A stretch of 64,000 bases of DNA from the NCBI GenBank assembly GCA_945888995.1, contig CAMDBA010000004.1, forward strand, positions 28,909 through 92,908, read 5' to 3'. Positions 30,701-36,783 of this stretch are shown here, in pieces. How positions within the stretch are numbered: the stretch's first letter is position 1; every line of letters begins with the position of its first letter. The stretch comes from a bacterium UBP8_UBA817. Lineage in GTDB: Bacteria > Margulisbacteria > Marinamargulisbacteria > CAMDBA01. Both the position numbers and the translations under genes were made by a program. Below the pieces are notes generated by a model. The model was given only the letters and a program-made list of their open reading frames with translations, was not told the DNA's origin and did not search any database.

Positions 30701-33700
30701 ACCAAGTCTGTCCTCAGGAAACCCTTCCTCAGCTTGAATTAGCGCTAAGTACGCTTACATGTGACACATGGGGGAAAATTACGCGTCTGGAGGCGCCTCC
30801 GGTAGCTGATAAGATCGAACATGCCGTACAAGAAACTTTGCGGCCTTATACTGATTTGCTAGAGAGAATCATGGTGTCTCAAGGCGCCGCAGTCAGAAGT
30901 GACGGCCCGACAAAAGTGATGACGCCTGCCGCGAAAAAACTCGAAAAAAGATGGCAGGAATCGTATATTCTCGCAAGCGGTGCAAGGGCCGCTACGGCAG
31001 ATACATCCGGAGATGTGGTGTCGCCACTGTCGGATGGAGACGATACGACCTTCAAAGCGATTTTCCTTAATTCGGCCTATTCTACGGCGCCTGACGGAAG
31101 TCATTTCTTTCAATCTCTGTGGGGAACCTATTCACCTAATCGGCCTTATAGACGGCTTGCCGAATTTATCGCGCCTGTGGTTGAGGCTATTTTTGAACGC
31201 TTGATTGCCAATGGTGATCTTTATTTAGCGCAGTCCACAGAATTAGGCGATACTGCAGAAGGCCATCTAGCCAAACAACAGTCGGATGCTTTTTTCAAAG
31301 AAGCCAGAACCTGGCTGGAGCTGATACTTCCTGCTAAGAACAGATCCAATACCGATCGTAATTTATTGGCGATCAAGCAAAGTAAGCTGTCTTCCGGAAA
31401 TCCTTCGAAATCCTTTTCTTCAGCATTAACGGTGCAGGGATTCCTTGAAATTTATGTGGGTGTTATGTCCGAACCGGAGGCCATCGAAAAATCGTCCGAA
31501 TTTATTAAGCTTTTGGGTAAGCTGGGTGAATGGGAAGCCATCTTAGACGTCAGAAACCATGTCTTCCATACTTCCGGTGAGCCTGGATCCGCTGACAGGG
31601 CAGATGCCATTGCGTCTAGAAAAGTGCCCGGATTACGTAGGGTTATCGAGTCTGATACCCTAAAGGCCCAGATCAGTCTCCAACAGGCAAAATTGGAAAA
31701 AAATCCGAATAACGTCGAAGCGGCGAAAAAGTTAGCCGAGTTATTAGTTGATCAAATTAACGAGCATAAGGCGCTCAAGGCTGCGGGTGATGGAGCCCTG
31801 ATCGCACGCAACTCCGAGCAAGTATTATGGATTTGGCAGCGCTTAGCCGGGGTTGAGTTGACCTTACAAGATGGGGGGGCATTGTCAGCGGCTATTGATT
31901 CAGATCCGGGGCGAGTTCCTGGCTATTGTATGCGGATCTCTGCATATTCCGATGATAATAAACGGTTCACAGCAAGATTAGAAGCCTTAACCCGGATAGT
32001 AGAGGACACCGTGAAAAAGGATGGGTTAGAAGCGCTTTGTAAGGATTTGAAGCATGTCGTTGATGAGGTAGCTGATTTTGACAGTCGGAAGAGTTACTTT
32101 GAGGCTTTATCGGCATTGGCTACGGTTTGTGATGTGTTGGCACAGAAAACTGCGTTACAGGCTAAAGAGAATTATCTGTGCAGAAAACGTGAGGCATTGA
32201 CTATTATCTATGGTGGCCCAACTGATGAGGCAGTCGCCGGAGTTCATGTTTCAGAATTCGTATTGCCGCAACGGCAAGTGGAAACATCAAAGCGTACGGT
32301 TTTAGACCGTCTTGAAAGCCGTATTCCCACAGCGATTTCCGCTAAGTCCGCACTTGTAAAGGACCCTGATAACTGGGAGCGGACTGCCAAACAACAGTTA
32401 AACAAGATTCAAAAAGAATTAACCTCCTTTATCGACAGCCCTTTTGAGTCGGATTCTATTGAGTGGCAGCTGATGCAGCCTCATATGGTATTAACGGATG
32501 ACGATATTGTGCGCTTTTGTAAAGTTCAGACGATGGTATTGGATGCGCTTCTTCAATTACCGTTTAGTGATGATGATCCCACCCTCGGACTCGGAGTAAG
32601 ATTATCTGACCGCTTGAATGCTGTTCAGCAGCGTCTAACGGCGCTGAGTGACCAGCCAGGCTTTTCAGTCGGGACCCGCCTGACGCTATGGACAACAGTC
32701 GCTCGTTTTGAGGCGGTGCTATCTACTGACGCGCATGAATTTTCTAATGGGCTGGAGCGCGCTGTACAGACCTTATTGGAAGATCTGGAGTTTGAGAGTC
32801 ATAAACCACCGCTTAAAGCGGCGATGTTAGAGTTGGTTGTAATTGGTTTAGCGGCGTTTCAGAGTCCGCGTTTGGCCTCTCCGATGCATGCCGCACAGCT
32901 GGCTATTGCTCTGCTGCCGGACCCCGAAAGAACATCGAAGCCCAAGACTCTTCCTCCTGTAATTCCCTACACGGCAATGCTGGGACCTATCGGCAATTTA
33001 GCTGAGAGTCATCCTCTTTATGAAATGGAGTTACGTTATATCATTGCGAATGCATTAACCGATAGGTCCGTTCATGAGGCCTTGGATTATACGTCTCGTC
33101 AGCTTTGTCAGTTGGTATTAGATCTTCAGGATGCGCAGGCTCATGAACAGTGGGCCGGTATCGGCGCTATCCGAACATTACATGCTAAATTTTCAGCATT
33201 ATTAGAAAAGCAGGTGGATAAAATTGAGTCGTTTATGACTGACCCGCGGATTGCCGAGCATGTTATGACGTCATCTAAATCAACGGCCTCTCTTCAATCG
33301 ATTTATATGCGTTTAGGCCGAAAGGGTGCTATTCCTGCCGGTTTCTTTGATCATCCTAAGATGGCGGCATTGATTTCTAGTCATAATCATATCGGGCAGT
33401 CATTCCATCCGGGTGTGACGGATGAGCGCATTGCGGACACCTTTGCTGAGGTAATGGAGGTTCGGTTATCTGATGAAATGAAAGAGTCGGTTCTAAGCTT
33501 ATTGGCAGCCGGACAGGACATCAGATGGCAGTACGGCTTTACCTCTATTGAGGATCTTTGCGTAGCAGCGGACTTGAATGAGGATGCAGATGCCGAATTA
33601 ATTCATCATTTCCGCTTGCAAATGCAACGTCAGATGCCTGATCCAGGTATTAATTTGGCGGCACAGACGCTGCAGGCACTTTTTGCAATCGAGGCTCCCG

Positions 33701-34320
33701 GTATCCCTGTTGCCGCGTCACTTGTTAGCTCGCTTCCGCCAGCGGTTGCCAATCGGTTGTTTAATCAGAATTCCGAGGGTATACATATGTGGAATCCTGC
33801 GATTATGTCCTCGCGGGATATCCAGACTATTCTTGCCGGCTTACCCACAGGGGTTGTGTTGTCTGCCGACTCTCGTCAGGCCATTTATACAGCCTGGGAC
33901 CGTGTAGGCGCTATCAGACTGTCTGAGTATGCTCGTATTGTGGATCTTTATACGGGTCTGCCTGACGCTCCGGGCCGTGTTCGCAAAGCCGATATGGACG
34001 GTGAACTGCGAATGATTCATGCGTGGGAGAGTTTCGTGGATAGTGCGGCTACACAATGGGATGAATTCCGGTGGGGGCCTGCGGTTCTGGAGGCCTTCCA
34101 ATCCGGTCTTGTCGTGATGGGATCCTCAAAACTTTTAACACTCTGTGGTGTGGCGGGCGCTACGGCCATGGTTAGCTTCCCTTATATTATTCCGGCGATT
34201 ATCGGGGTATATATGTTAAAGAAATTATCTGATCTGCCGGCTCATCTTCTGAATGAACGGCGTAAAGTGATGATGGCATCGTATGTAGGGCGTGTGCAAC
34301 CCTATCACGATCTTAGGTAG
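18742..34320 (+). CDS. Giant protein of 5192 residues, function unknown
   Basis: An uninterrupted 15.6-kb gene; a GAAGGGGGAAAG stretch precedes the ATG. No signal peptide is seen. Hydrophobic helices, by inspection, are near residues 378-410, 2333-2352, 2417-2443, 2450-2473 and 5126-5160, so it is likely membrane-associated with very large soluble portions. Most of the sequence is helical. Residues about 2724-2870 and 2873-3010 form a divergent tandem repeat of period about 149 (each has a L-P-x2-I-x3-[VL]-A-x-E start, then A-x2-[LF]-I-x-KL, then A-L-[RK]-LL-[DR]). Two related segments near 1880-1940 and 2125-2190 share a strand-helix pattern around [FV]LTD. A TPR-like helical pair is near 3033-3090 (FYQAARAFEQQ ... 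ARLAYSRALETL). No enzyme motif could be assigned. Giant proteins are a known trait of Omnitrophota, where adhesion or prey-contact roles have been proposed; that is analogy only. Confidence 0.85.
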   Translation: MKSRRSESNKIVATVLLDARISSQGQEFHTSAFQHMLRELEVSFLGKSDAVILESDGFQAEYLALRSQIEEMEDHRAAGLSDRLPKPRLAKFEVIKAKFLRLAGTHFQQKETQLNQELGTLSLAIHRECRGVSADELPGRIHQWKAGVVALEDRFVLLKSHVDDALSKGAPHHSLSFSIARSITSAGNLNHFLDHIPTPDAGRTEDVAEFEQTLGYLAGKTKGTLSKDLGVFTVDIAKNRAVLTRKESGGAVFRRDVGDFQAICEFGTTASIHYDLMQRGLNLSASPADFSTLPDMQTDSLSRISHDLPVIKYLPTAGDIPTTWTEDVFERAVKQYLEIATNIIEGGKQVPAKIYEGVKHFQAWLKDDSSRKMDQAALTAAFLAIAAYTVVRLWSTANVLLGALWMLGIPVPNGPGITPTGPMDVLSCLLLTYGEFHVRIGSALTFQHILMHTYSVSEEEFSTSAAEREKVNGRHGPAVSMTQYIVDEDDAFQQAMDGGFLAGRWTNYNNEAHFFHRGGTVTASNVSRYEKWARWQEARNEFMGWLGGHREMVVTNWRDYENRLQDFLRSATASEADSKLKIQLTDLDRLSSAKLYELYNRDDVAVKAFLKSEITRLADTHRQLADRFDERAARWRADAQNYFRSGEEHAVHKQEVAQNWTAHADRLRQDAAKLETKLSILVGEFEGRENGVITEAQFAVLDPAAKAVLAEDGILSLRESGDFIWNPGIQNRAHLSRALDKRGIVCKEEFLNAWEGSQLGLRLSGLMGDIRERYDWFANAFEHKIVFDTPNKYYWVDPRDMQNWHVQLADRVGQAHSLPHEDMHRIYQVAGDGPLDRRMADRFASFIGSLTDQQIKLYNTKRVEFVALLSHREVADRAVLHRCQAVGFIKKYTEAVDKLQFTRDNLGWFSRIGHKDRDAVMSFFKSHSDTEMLAIGFVLAESQHHVSQDLRAISTLSAGMQDAEAQLTAINEQLKQKEACLVGSFGLDDRTRKLAEGEVQVLKVERARILQSIHGTIKSGIEAQMTRYYGAAQGSHFIEAAVFTGHYRQMQQFIRKYDLFPDESSATLLVGRRSVLIDQFALQAYFKNTNHQLYNEAIAAAYAKLGDGVTLSHQNLHYVLALIMNKTNEAGVCLLSRAEESRVHHILNILGQCPARPSAEFIARLSRKLSAVAVLGISVGDFVAQYRESRSKRTMPPVVNTDAKDRLMAAKLKDVLGNAASMAILYDAYQGLVTSIGHEEKKLTEEAFKKKFTDEILKGMPEKLQGELTVSSALNHLILRQLGHRNFEIKNKPDGQNHLYEHMQGTFFEATLNEFTILQFPYDQWKEYCDRYFQGNLDDFNASWDTMTDQEWREKFGQLAIMFPQKPKRHERVEVVYNGSIDKDYHFKSINYNTLEYDCSIWSTLLAKRKQNERAGAINATVMQAQQHYATDPLEKIGEAANNDQKTWYGSLQLIHDSAMYFLQQIEGMKKGRQYDANALAEGKHLEVLAQCLTLIQNIDQSGDNGGLKLWPAVEAAVAGFKAKPANTDFALTVPLLKKLLGGVEALSPDELRLLVSPKVVTFTEGLASYLLKAVADTRVTTGMATGKGKLNTMFNCGTCRLEMFMQSKLSIQRSLVKGPDDQTHGVVTLRKGQVSYEVRDGDKLQNVNTCYKIRAADRPRIAHVLQNYFHEMTSSGETIPYFNAFNGDTFKIVHVAGHGHQIDIYHFDTATQSPRLAEGPYHIYIKDNRIVVYSDKACTKVRKVIWQYHGISSKLLQYAQLHAGPNAASAKEFVYTNRNEIDTDDENRLMEEFIEAFPSDRAADIRKLWTDPHDLGIVVEDFTPEGQIVTDWRPGAKGDRLVTRINHDMVRKEKLHATLGMTNMLRRDIRQILLDSPESLVVRNRTTGADMYSIRREGTQWFLTDHAVGRANETKMELDGIVAYLKEKLSEGGDVDFDYGVFKTTDHAFIPRLASMLEDKREKLQRTITLKGAKGKCIQITNSERRGFNLEFSKTFDNTITDGNYKEKLGFLMRNPGCLIEALDATGRLYGSFVFNESGDIVVNSVETNASGEQVLRPEKMLFGFDQFKGEKVTFRVLGALVGSVAGLASDVFGAEDFSLMRSRTRSAIGTVVGKIRELSGASSIRFHGELYNQKSTRIQAELRITRDGYVLTDMASDKALLRTSVTDEVVAFLDRIFQNVEGDLAVEADVQLTEIQTEYIRANGQREVMSTPIQRMPDEFITEDAASKYFQEEAGYEVEYMPALVAVGVGPECVYSLAKQLNRWALGGMDSFAAVSVAKEPIYAASIRGLHRDSSYKYYQHADSDNAFYWVPFGYSVAALSDSSASPLGTEAWFPALVLGYLLLTIASYYRDMKYQGLTFNEVLEKDMLMRLMGPGLVDAFHAHIKHLRSDFAITPTGLGRMTIPKYYMDELNEKLLLSAGATGLGIAMTAMMYAAGVPAPGFESVMSGLGQGTILFWPIFNAMMLGVGIERFIGWDNYLSDFQEGRAMENQVNFQDRRLLLASTGLKPLQNIESALASLTGNAQKRSLNMFKDENILVDRKSKMSQMNDIHMIEMATQLMGLLQKNPTGAEFSRIVLALMRITTQMGHQSLSIALFEALTTKKVSPKVMEAVNRDVFGNNDQVKRCVFTRLAFDKMIRLLTGAVHDERRVGVVAVDDVAVALGSKEAAQRLMADRDFRSLLVPGSVSETEFKWAPGVVEPARFMTGYTPFILDETARQVDAMMVALPVDIQRQVAAEHGAYRSAAPGAKLDAARLLITKLQSDEVISQITGRNVSEKTKSDALRLLDRSTYSAVRAILNVTYLTQSHKAAIRSALDASALSEKGKADFEAKLYGEGLITVSKNENVILFRHLDSSPANEADADRTIMGLLATLPPHIRVQLAEEEAWYLASEDINKVASAGVFIAKLEREEIFSQLVELQITPPVQEAALKLLRDKNINPNTRAEIQACLLPLPLTMEALGNIHTLLAGLQDASIRIEFMSILCKSKVTGTLDSLKALQTAATSDFNMMMLCQQSQVQTSFVRESRQYEVDLFYQAARAFEQQSLYADARLAYSRALETLADSFEASPDLARLIELKVNLEESLVRMEDRVYSDTQHAAYLYKRDVVNPLLRASDEPFYTSASLQVVGAAYNAARQAFHVAYVANDPNDPEHTSSMQVFLAGCQISRDYELVHFSPDEISALIRCMCMDEASLLTLQQCPGAADQFVLKPEFVKNKELFFTRMREVSDGFTEDDLTRLLKILTDHANYAPTIGKLFGAKVEGAQRISGKLFSSLPDVDKELLRQRFINLHQHHSEDLTFPDEIERFLTCFSDLAMGSSENPEKKAEARVVLKILLIKDPGSFALSERHYVDIVSSPEAKDGFIALLNCFDLDRDLVARVEGGMVLSKSELATISAHIGAALSDAIDKNALPPAYQAYYDLLRVTGTMNLAKYVSFSEEGRVGDALDGTDIYPVPTLAHLSDYTFSHVTEKVAKITYDILAALEAVKGTAFEKMKLPGAKVTLVEGIKEKVSNSDFTELTPEEIKFLAEVMAAHIERLEMGRESSLDLVDALVHPSPDHLEQAKADYFREVDRRISDALGELPELDEEGPEAVSLRRKIGQLSALRGGDASGITQANLKGLRHFSQYRLPDSTLAHKLLSSGVDGTPASHELVPLIERGRVLALSDLISGMNLDPEIAKQTEARKSYYLYNKAAMLYARYKTNPDKYPEDLLKSIQTLMAVKEKTPQMDMLFIKLREDLGTIVSEHQFAQEKVGALSSALGLNLPRIAQDLIDRNQRGEAIDVSAGVNRDIVAAVAKVLGDSDINFALNLLRCTALGRAAVSERQEKLALLRANSANFTSPKVVALKDRLISIGRALGVDVAGLFKQHALTGDEILALFSNKLEALIGPWMKTMPLVQGQGSADQIIYRMATQSLTASLDGVDLRALSIKWPYHLEILSVAGRSESHRVYEAAFPTISDSSGAVSRTPEMKRKLDEAQAALIHLYQVCPQETLPQLELALSTLTCDTWGKITRLEAPPVADKIEHAVQETLRPYTDLLERIMVSQGAAVRSDGPTKVMTPAAKKLEKRWQESYILASGARAATADTSGDVVSPLSDGDDTTFKAIFLNSAYSTAPDGSHFFQSLWGTYSPNRPYRRLAEFIAPVVEAIFERLIANGDLYLAQSTELGDTAEGHLAKQQSDAFFKEARTWLELILPAKNRSNTDRNLLAIKQSKLSSGNPSKSFSSALTVQGFLEIYVGVMSEPEAIEKSSEFIKLLGKLGEWEAILDVRNHVFHTSGEPGSADRADAIASRKVPGLRRVIESDTLKAQISLQQAKLEKNPNNVEAAKKLAELLVDQINEHKALKAAGDGALIARNSEQVLWIWQRLAGVELTLQDGGALSAAIDSDPGRVPGYCMRISAYSDDNKRFTARLEALTRIVEDTVKKDGLEALCKDLKHVVDEVADFDSRKSYFEALSALATVCDVLAQKTALQAKENYLCRKREALTIIYGGPTDEAVAGVHVSEFVLPQRQVETSKRTVLDRLESRIPTAISAKSALVKDPDNWERTAKQQLNKIQKELTSFIDSPFESDSIEWQLMQPHMVLTDDDIVRFCKVQTMVLDALLQLPFSDDDPTLGLGVRLSDRLNAVQQRLTALSDQPGFSVGTRLTLWTTVARFEAVLSTDAHEFSNGLERAVQTLLEDLEFESHKPPLKAAMLELVVIGLAAFQSPRLASPMHAAQLAIALLPDPERTSKPKTLPPVIPYTAMLGPIGNLAESHPLYEMELRYIIANALTDRSVHEALDYTSRQLCQLVLDLQDAQAHEQWAGIGAIRTLHAKFSALLEKQVDKIESFMTDPRIAEHVMTSSKSTASLQSIYMRLGRKGAIPAGFFDHPKMAALISSHNHIGQSFHPGVTDERIADTFAEVMEVRLSDEMKESVLSLLAAGQDIRWQYGFTSIEDLCVAADLNEDADAELIHHFRLQMQRQMPDPGINLAAQTLQALFAIEAPGIPVAASLVSSLPPAVANRLFNQNSEGIHMWNPAIMSSRDIQTILAGLPTGVVLSADSRQAIYTAWDRVGAIRLSEYARIVDLYTGLPDAPGRVRKADMDGELRMIHAWESFVDSAATQWDEFRWGPAVLEAFQSGLVVMGSSKLLTLCGVAGATAMVSFPYIIPAIIGVYMLKKLSDLPAHLLNERRKVMMASYVGRVQPYHDLR

Positions 34321-34336
34321 GAGGTTTTTAAGCTCA

Positions 34337-34381
34337 GCACGGAATCGAAGGTGTAGGGGCGCTACATTAAGGGTTCCGTGC
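34337..34381 (+). other. Strong hairpin after the giant gene
   Basis: GCACGGAA (34337-34344) pairs with TTCCGTGC (34374-34381), enclosing a second stem TGTAG/CTACA (34352-34356/34362-34366). It starts 17 bases after the giant gene's stop. There is no T-tract on either side, so it is a better candidate for a 3' end stabiliser or a Rho-linked terminator than for an intrinsic one. Confidence 0.5.
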
Positions 34382-34421
34382 GGCGGCTAGCTACGTGGTG
34401 ATTCTTGGGTTTCGGTCGGGA

Positions 34422-34904
34422 TTATTTACCGTAGACTCGGAGGATTTTCTCGATCATTGTGGTTGAGGAAAATCCGGGGTAGAAGGGTAGACTCTCAACG
34501 GTTCCGCCGTAGGAGATGATGAGGGAGTATTCTGGGAGGGTTTCTTTTTTGTAGTCGCCGCCTTTGACGTGAATGTCCGGTCTGAGGTGGTCAATTAAGC
34601 CCATTGGGGTGAGATCGTCGAAATAGACGATCATGTCTACACAAGACAGTCCGGAGAGCACGATTCCTCTTTCTTTTTGTGGGACGATGGGGCGTTCGGT
34701 GCCTTTGTTTTGTTGGACGGAGGCGTCGGTGTTGAGTCCGATGACGAGGATGTCTCCTAATGCACGGGCTTCTTCTAAATAGAGGACGTGGCCTGCGTGA
34801 AGCAGGTCGAAGCAGCCATTTGTAAAAACAATTTTTTTGCCGTTATGACGATGATTTCCGATGATTTTTTTTGCTTCTTCTGCCGTATGGATTTTATTAA
34901 TCAT
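34422..34904 (-). CDS. rfaE2: D-glycero-beta-D-manno-heptose 1-phosphate adenylyltransferase
   Basis: A 160-aa nucleotidyltransferase equal to the C-terminal half of HldE. It transfers AMP from ATP to heptose 1-phosphate, in the pathway to ADP-heptose for the LPS inner core. The signature TNGCFDLLHAGHVLYLEEAR contains the HxGH motif, and GLNTDASVQQNKGTERPIVPQ with the late SSTTMIEKI follow as in the family. The start at 34904 (MINKIHTAEEA) overlaps the kinase gene by eight bases; a longer in-frame extension would run into the kinase gene and shows no similarity. Kinase and transferase are separate genes here, whereas in enterobacteria they are fused. Confidence 0.93.
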   Translation of the reverse strand: MINKIHTAEEAKKIIGNHRHNGKKIVFTNGCFDLLHAGHVLYLEEARALGDILVIGLNTDASVQQNKGTERPIVPQKERGIVLSGLSCVDMIVYFDDLTPMGLIDHLRPDIHVKGGDYKKETLPEYSLIISYGGTVESLPFYPGFSSTTMIEKILRVYGK

Positions 34905-35871
34905 TGTTCCATGCTCTTTCCAATTCTTGTAGGGAGGTCGTTGCTGTGCCGATTTTGCCGACGACGATTCCGGCGGCGAAGTTCGAGAGGTAGGCGGCTT
35001 GGTAGAGGGAGAGTCCTGATGCGAGGCCGATGCTGAGTGCGGCAATGGCGGTATCGCCTGCACCGGTGATATCAAACACTTCTTTGGCTTGTGTGGGAAT
35101 ATCGAATTTGTCGCCATTTTCTGAAATAATCGACATTCCTTTTTCAGAACGGGTGACCAGAAGGCTTTTGAGTTTGAGTTTCTTAATTAATTGAGTGGCT
35201 TCTTTTTGGATAGCGTCTTCTTGAGTCACTTTTTTGGAGATGCACTGTTGGAACTCTGACATATTCGGCGTCAAAAGGTCGGCCCCAGTATATTTTTTAT
35301 AGATGTCGCCTTTGGGATCGACGATGACACGTTTGTCATTCTGATGGGCTAATTTAATCAATTCTTTCAAAAATGCATCGGGTAAGGTGCCTTTTAGATA
35401 ATCGGAAATTAAAATAATATCGATCGTAGGAATTAAGGTTTCGACCTGGTTCAGAAAATAAGTGATTTGTTTGGATGTAATCGGTTTTGTTTCTTCACGG
35501 TCGACTCTGACAACGTGCTGATGATGCGCGATAATCCGGGATTTCAAAATGGTTGGCCGCTTAGGATCTTCTAAAATGTACGTAGACTCAATGCCGGACA
35601 TGGCCAGTTGGTTTTTAAGTTTTTCTCCGGAACTGTCTTTGCCGATCAGACCCATTAGAATGGCTCTGGAGCCTAGCGCCTGGATGTTATGCGCTACGTT
35701 AGCCGCGCCTCCTGGAACCAGCGTCGTATCTGTTACCTTGCAGACAGGAACCGGCGCTTCAGGAGAGATGCGAGAAACAGAGCACCATAAAAACTCGTCC
35801 AACATAATGTCGCCGATTACTAGAATGACTTTGTTTTGTAGCGAATCAAAAGAGGGGATTAATGGTTTCAT
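34897..35871 (-). CDS. rfaE1: D-glycero-beta-D-manno-heptose-7-phosphate kinase
   Basis: A 324-aa PfkB/ribokinase-family kinase, the counterpart of the N-terminal half of HldE. It phosphorylates heptose 7-phosphate at C1. The N-terminal VIGDIMLDEFLWCSVSRISPEAPVPV and VPGGAANVAHNIQALG are characteristic, and the anion-hole and catalytic base lie in FDITGAGDTAIAALSIG near residue 265. Together with the overlapping rfaE2 it forms a two-gene operon. The enzyme is evidence for a heptose-containing LPS or a heptosylated surface glycan, hence for an outer membrane. gmhA, gmhB and the epimerase are not in the window. Confidence 0.93.
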   Translation of the reverse strand: MKPLIPSFDSLQNKVILVIGDIMLDEFLWCSVSRISPEAPVPVCKVTDTTLVPGGAANVAHNIQALGSRAILMGLIGKDSSGEKLKNQLAMSGIESTYILEDPKRPTILKSRIIAHHQHVVRVDREETKPITSKQITYFLNQVETLIPTIDIILISDYLKGTLPDAFLKELIKLAHQNDKRVIVDPKGDIYKKYTGADLLTPNMSEFQQCISKKVTQEDAIQKEATQLIKKLKLKSLLVTRSEKGMSIISENGDKFDIPTQAKEVFDITGAGDTAIAALSIGLASGLSLYQAAYLSNFAAGIVVGKIGTATTSLQELERAWNND

Positions 35872-36086
35872 TGGTGTTAGTAGGACCTCTCTTGGATATC
35901 GGGGTCAAGAATCGTTTTTGGAGGGGTATATAGCGACGTTAACATAAGGGCTATCCTTTTTAAATCGAATCAAAAATTTTCAATGTTTTGGGCATGTTAA
36001 AAGCGGGAACCTCTAAAAGGGGGCATCTTCAAATGACTGCGTAAGCAAAAACTCTTCCTTCTTTTTAGAATCCCTTAAATTCTTCT

Positions 36087-36764
36087 TTATACCTCTTTTG
36101 CCCCCTCTTGCTTTTTGCGATGGCGGATAATGTCACCTTCTACCATATAGATGACATCTTCTGAGATATTGGTGGCATGGTCTGCGATCCGTTCCAGGTG
36201 CCGGCCGACAGAGAGTAGGCACAGGAGGCCTTGGACGTCTTCCGGCTTCTGTTTGATTAAGGTCTCGACTTTTTCTTCGACTTCTTTTTTGAGTTTGTCG
36301 ACTTCGGTATCCAGCACACAGACTTCTCTGGCAAGACCTGCGTCCAGTACGACTAGGGCATCGAGACTCCGGCTGAGCATGGCGTGGACTTTGCGCATCA
36401 TTCTCGGAAAATCAAATTCTGCGACGGGCAGATTTTGTGTCGCGAGATACAGAACGCGCTTCGCGATATTGACGCCTAGATCGCCGATTCGCTCAAGGTC
36501 ATTATTGATTTTCAGAATCGCGACGATAAATCGCAGATCTACGGCTACTGGTTGATGGAGCGCTAAAATCTTAAGGCATTCTTCTTCGACTTCGATTTCC
36601 ATCCGATCGATTTCATCGTCGGCTTGGATCACTTTTTTAGCTAGAGCCGTATCCATTTCTTTAAAGGCTTTGGCCGAGAGTAAGACGTTTTCTTCGACTA
36701 ATGCGCTTAAGGTCAGGAATAATTTTTTAACGGAGTCTAGTTCGCGTTGTAAATGTTTGGACAT
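36087..36764 (-). CDS. phoU: Phosphate-transport accessory/regulatory protein
   Basis: A 225-aa PhoU with two repeated three-helix PhoU domains. The metal-binding E/D-rich motifs are visible in each half: DDEIDRMEIEVEEECLKIL and LDTEVDKLKKEVEEKV, along with NNDLERIGDLGVNIAKRV and GRHLERIADHATNISEDVIY. PhoU links the PstSCAB transporter to PhoR, keeping the kinase off when phosphate is sufficient. It is the last gene of the Pho operon, 19 bases after phoR. Confidence 0.95.
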   Translation of the reverse strand: MSKHLQRELDSVKKLFLTLSALVEENVLLSAKAFKEMDTALAKKVIQADDEIDRMEIEVEEECLKILALHQPVAVDLRFIVAILKINNDLERIGDLGVNIAKRVLYLATQNLPVAEFDFPRMMRKVHAMLSRSLDALVVLDAGLAREVCVLDTEVDKLKKEVEEKVETLIKQKPEDVQGLLCLLSVGRHLERIADHATNISEDVIYMVEGDIIRHRKKQEGAKEV

Positions 36765-36783
36765 TATAATACCTTTCGAATCG

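Noticed and set aside
19920..33910. Numerous 60-180-aa frames overlapping the giant gene on both strands
   Set aside because: They are shadows of the long conserved frame without ribosome-binding sites or recognisable products.
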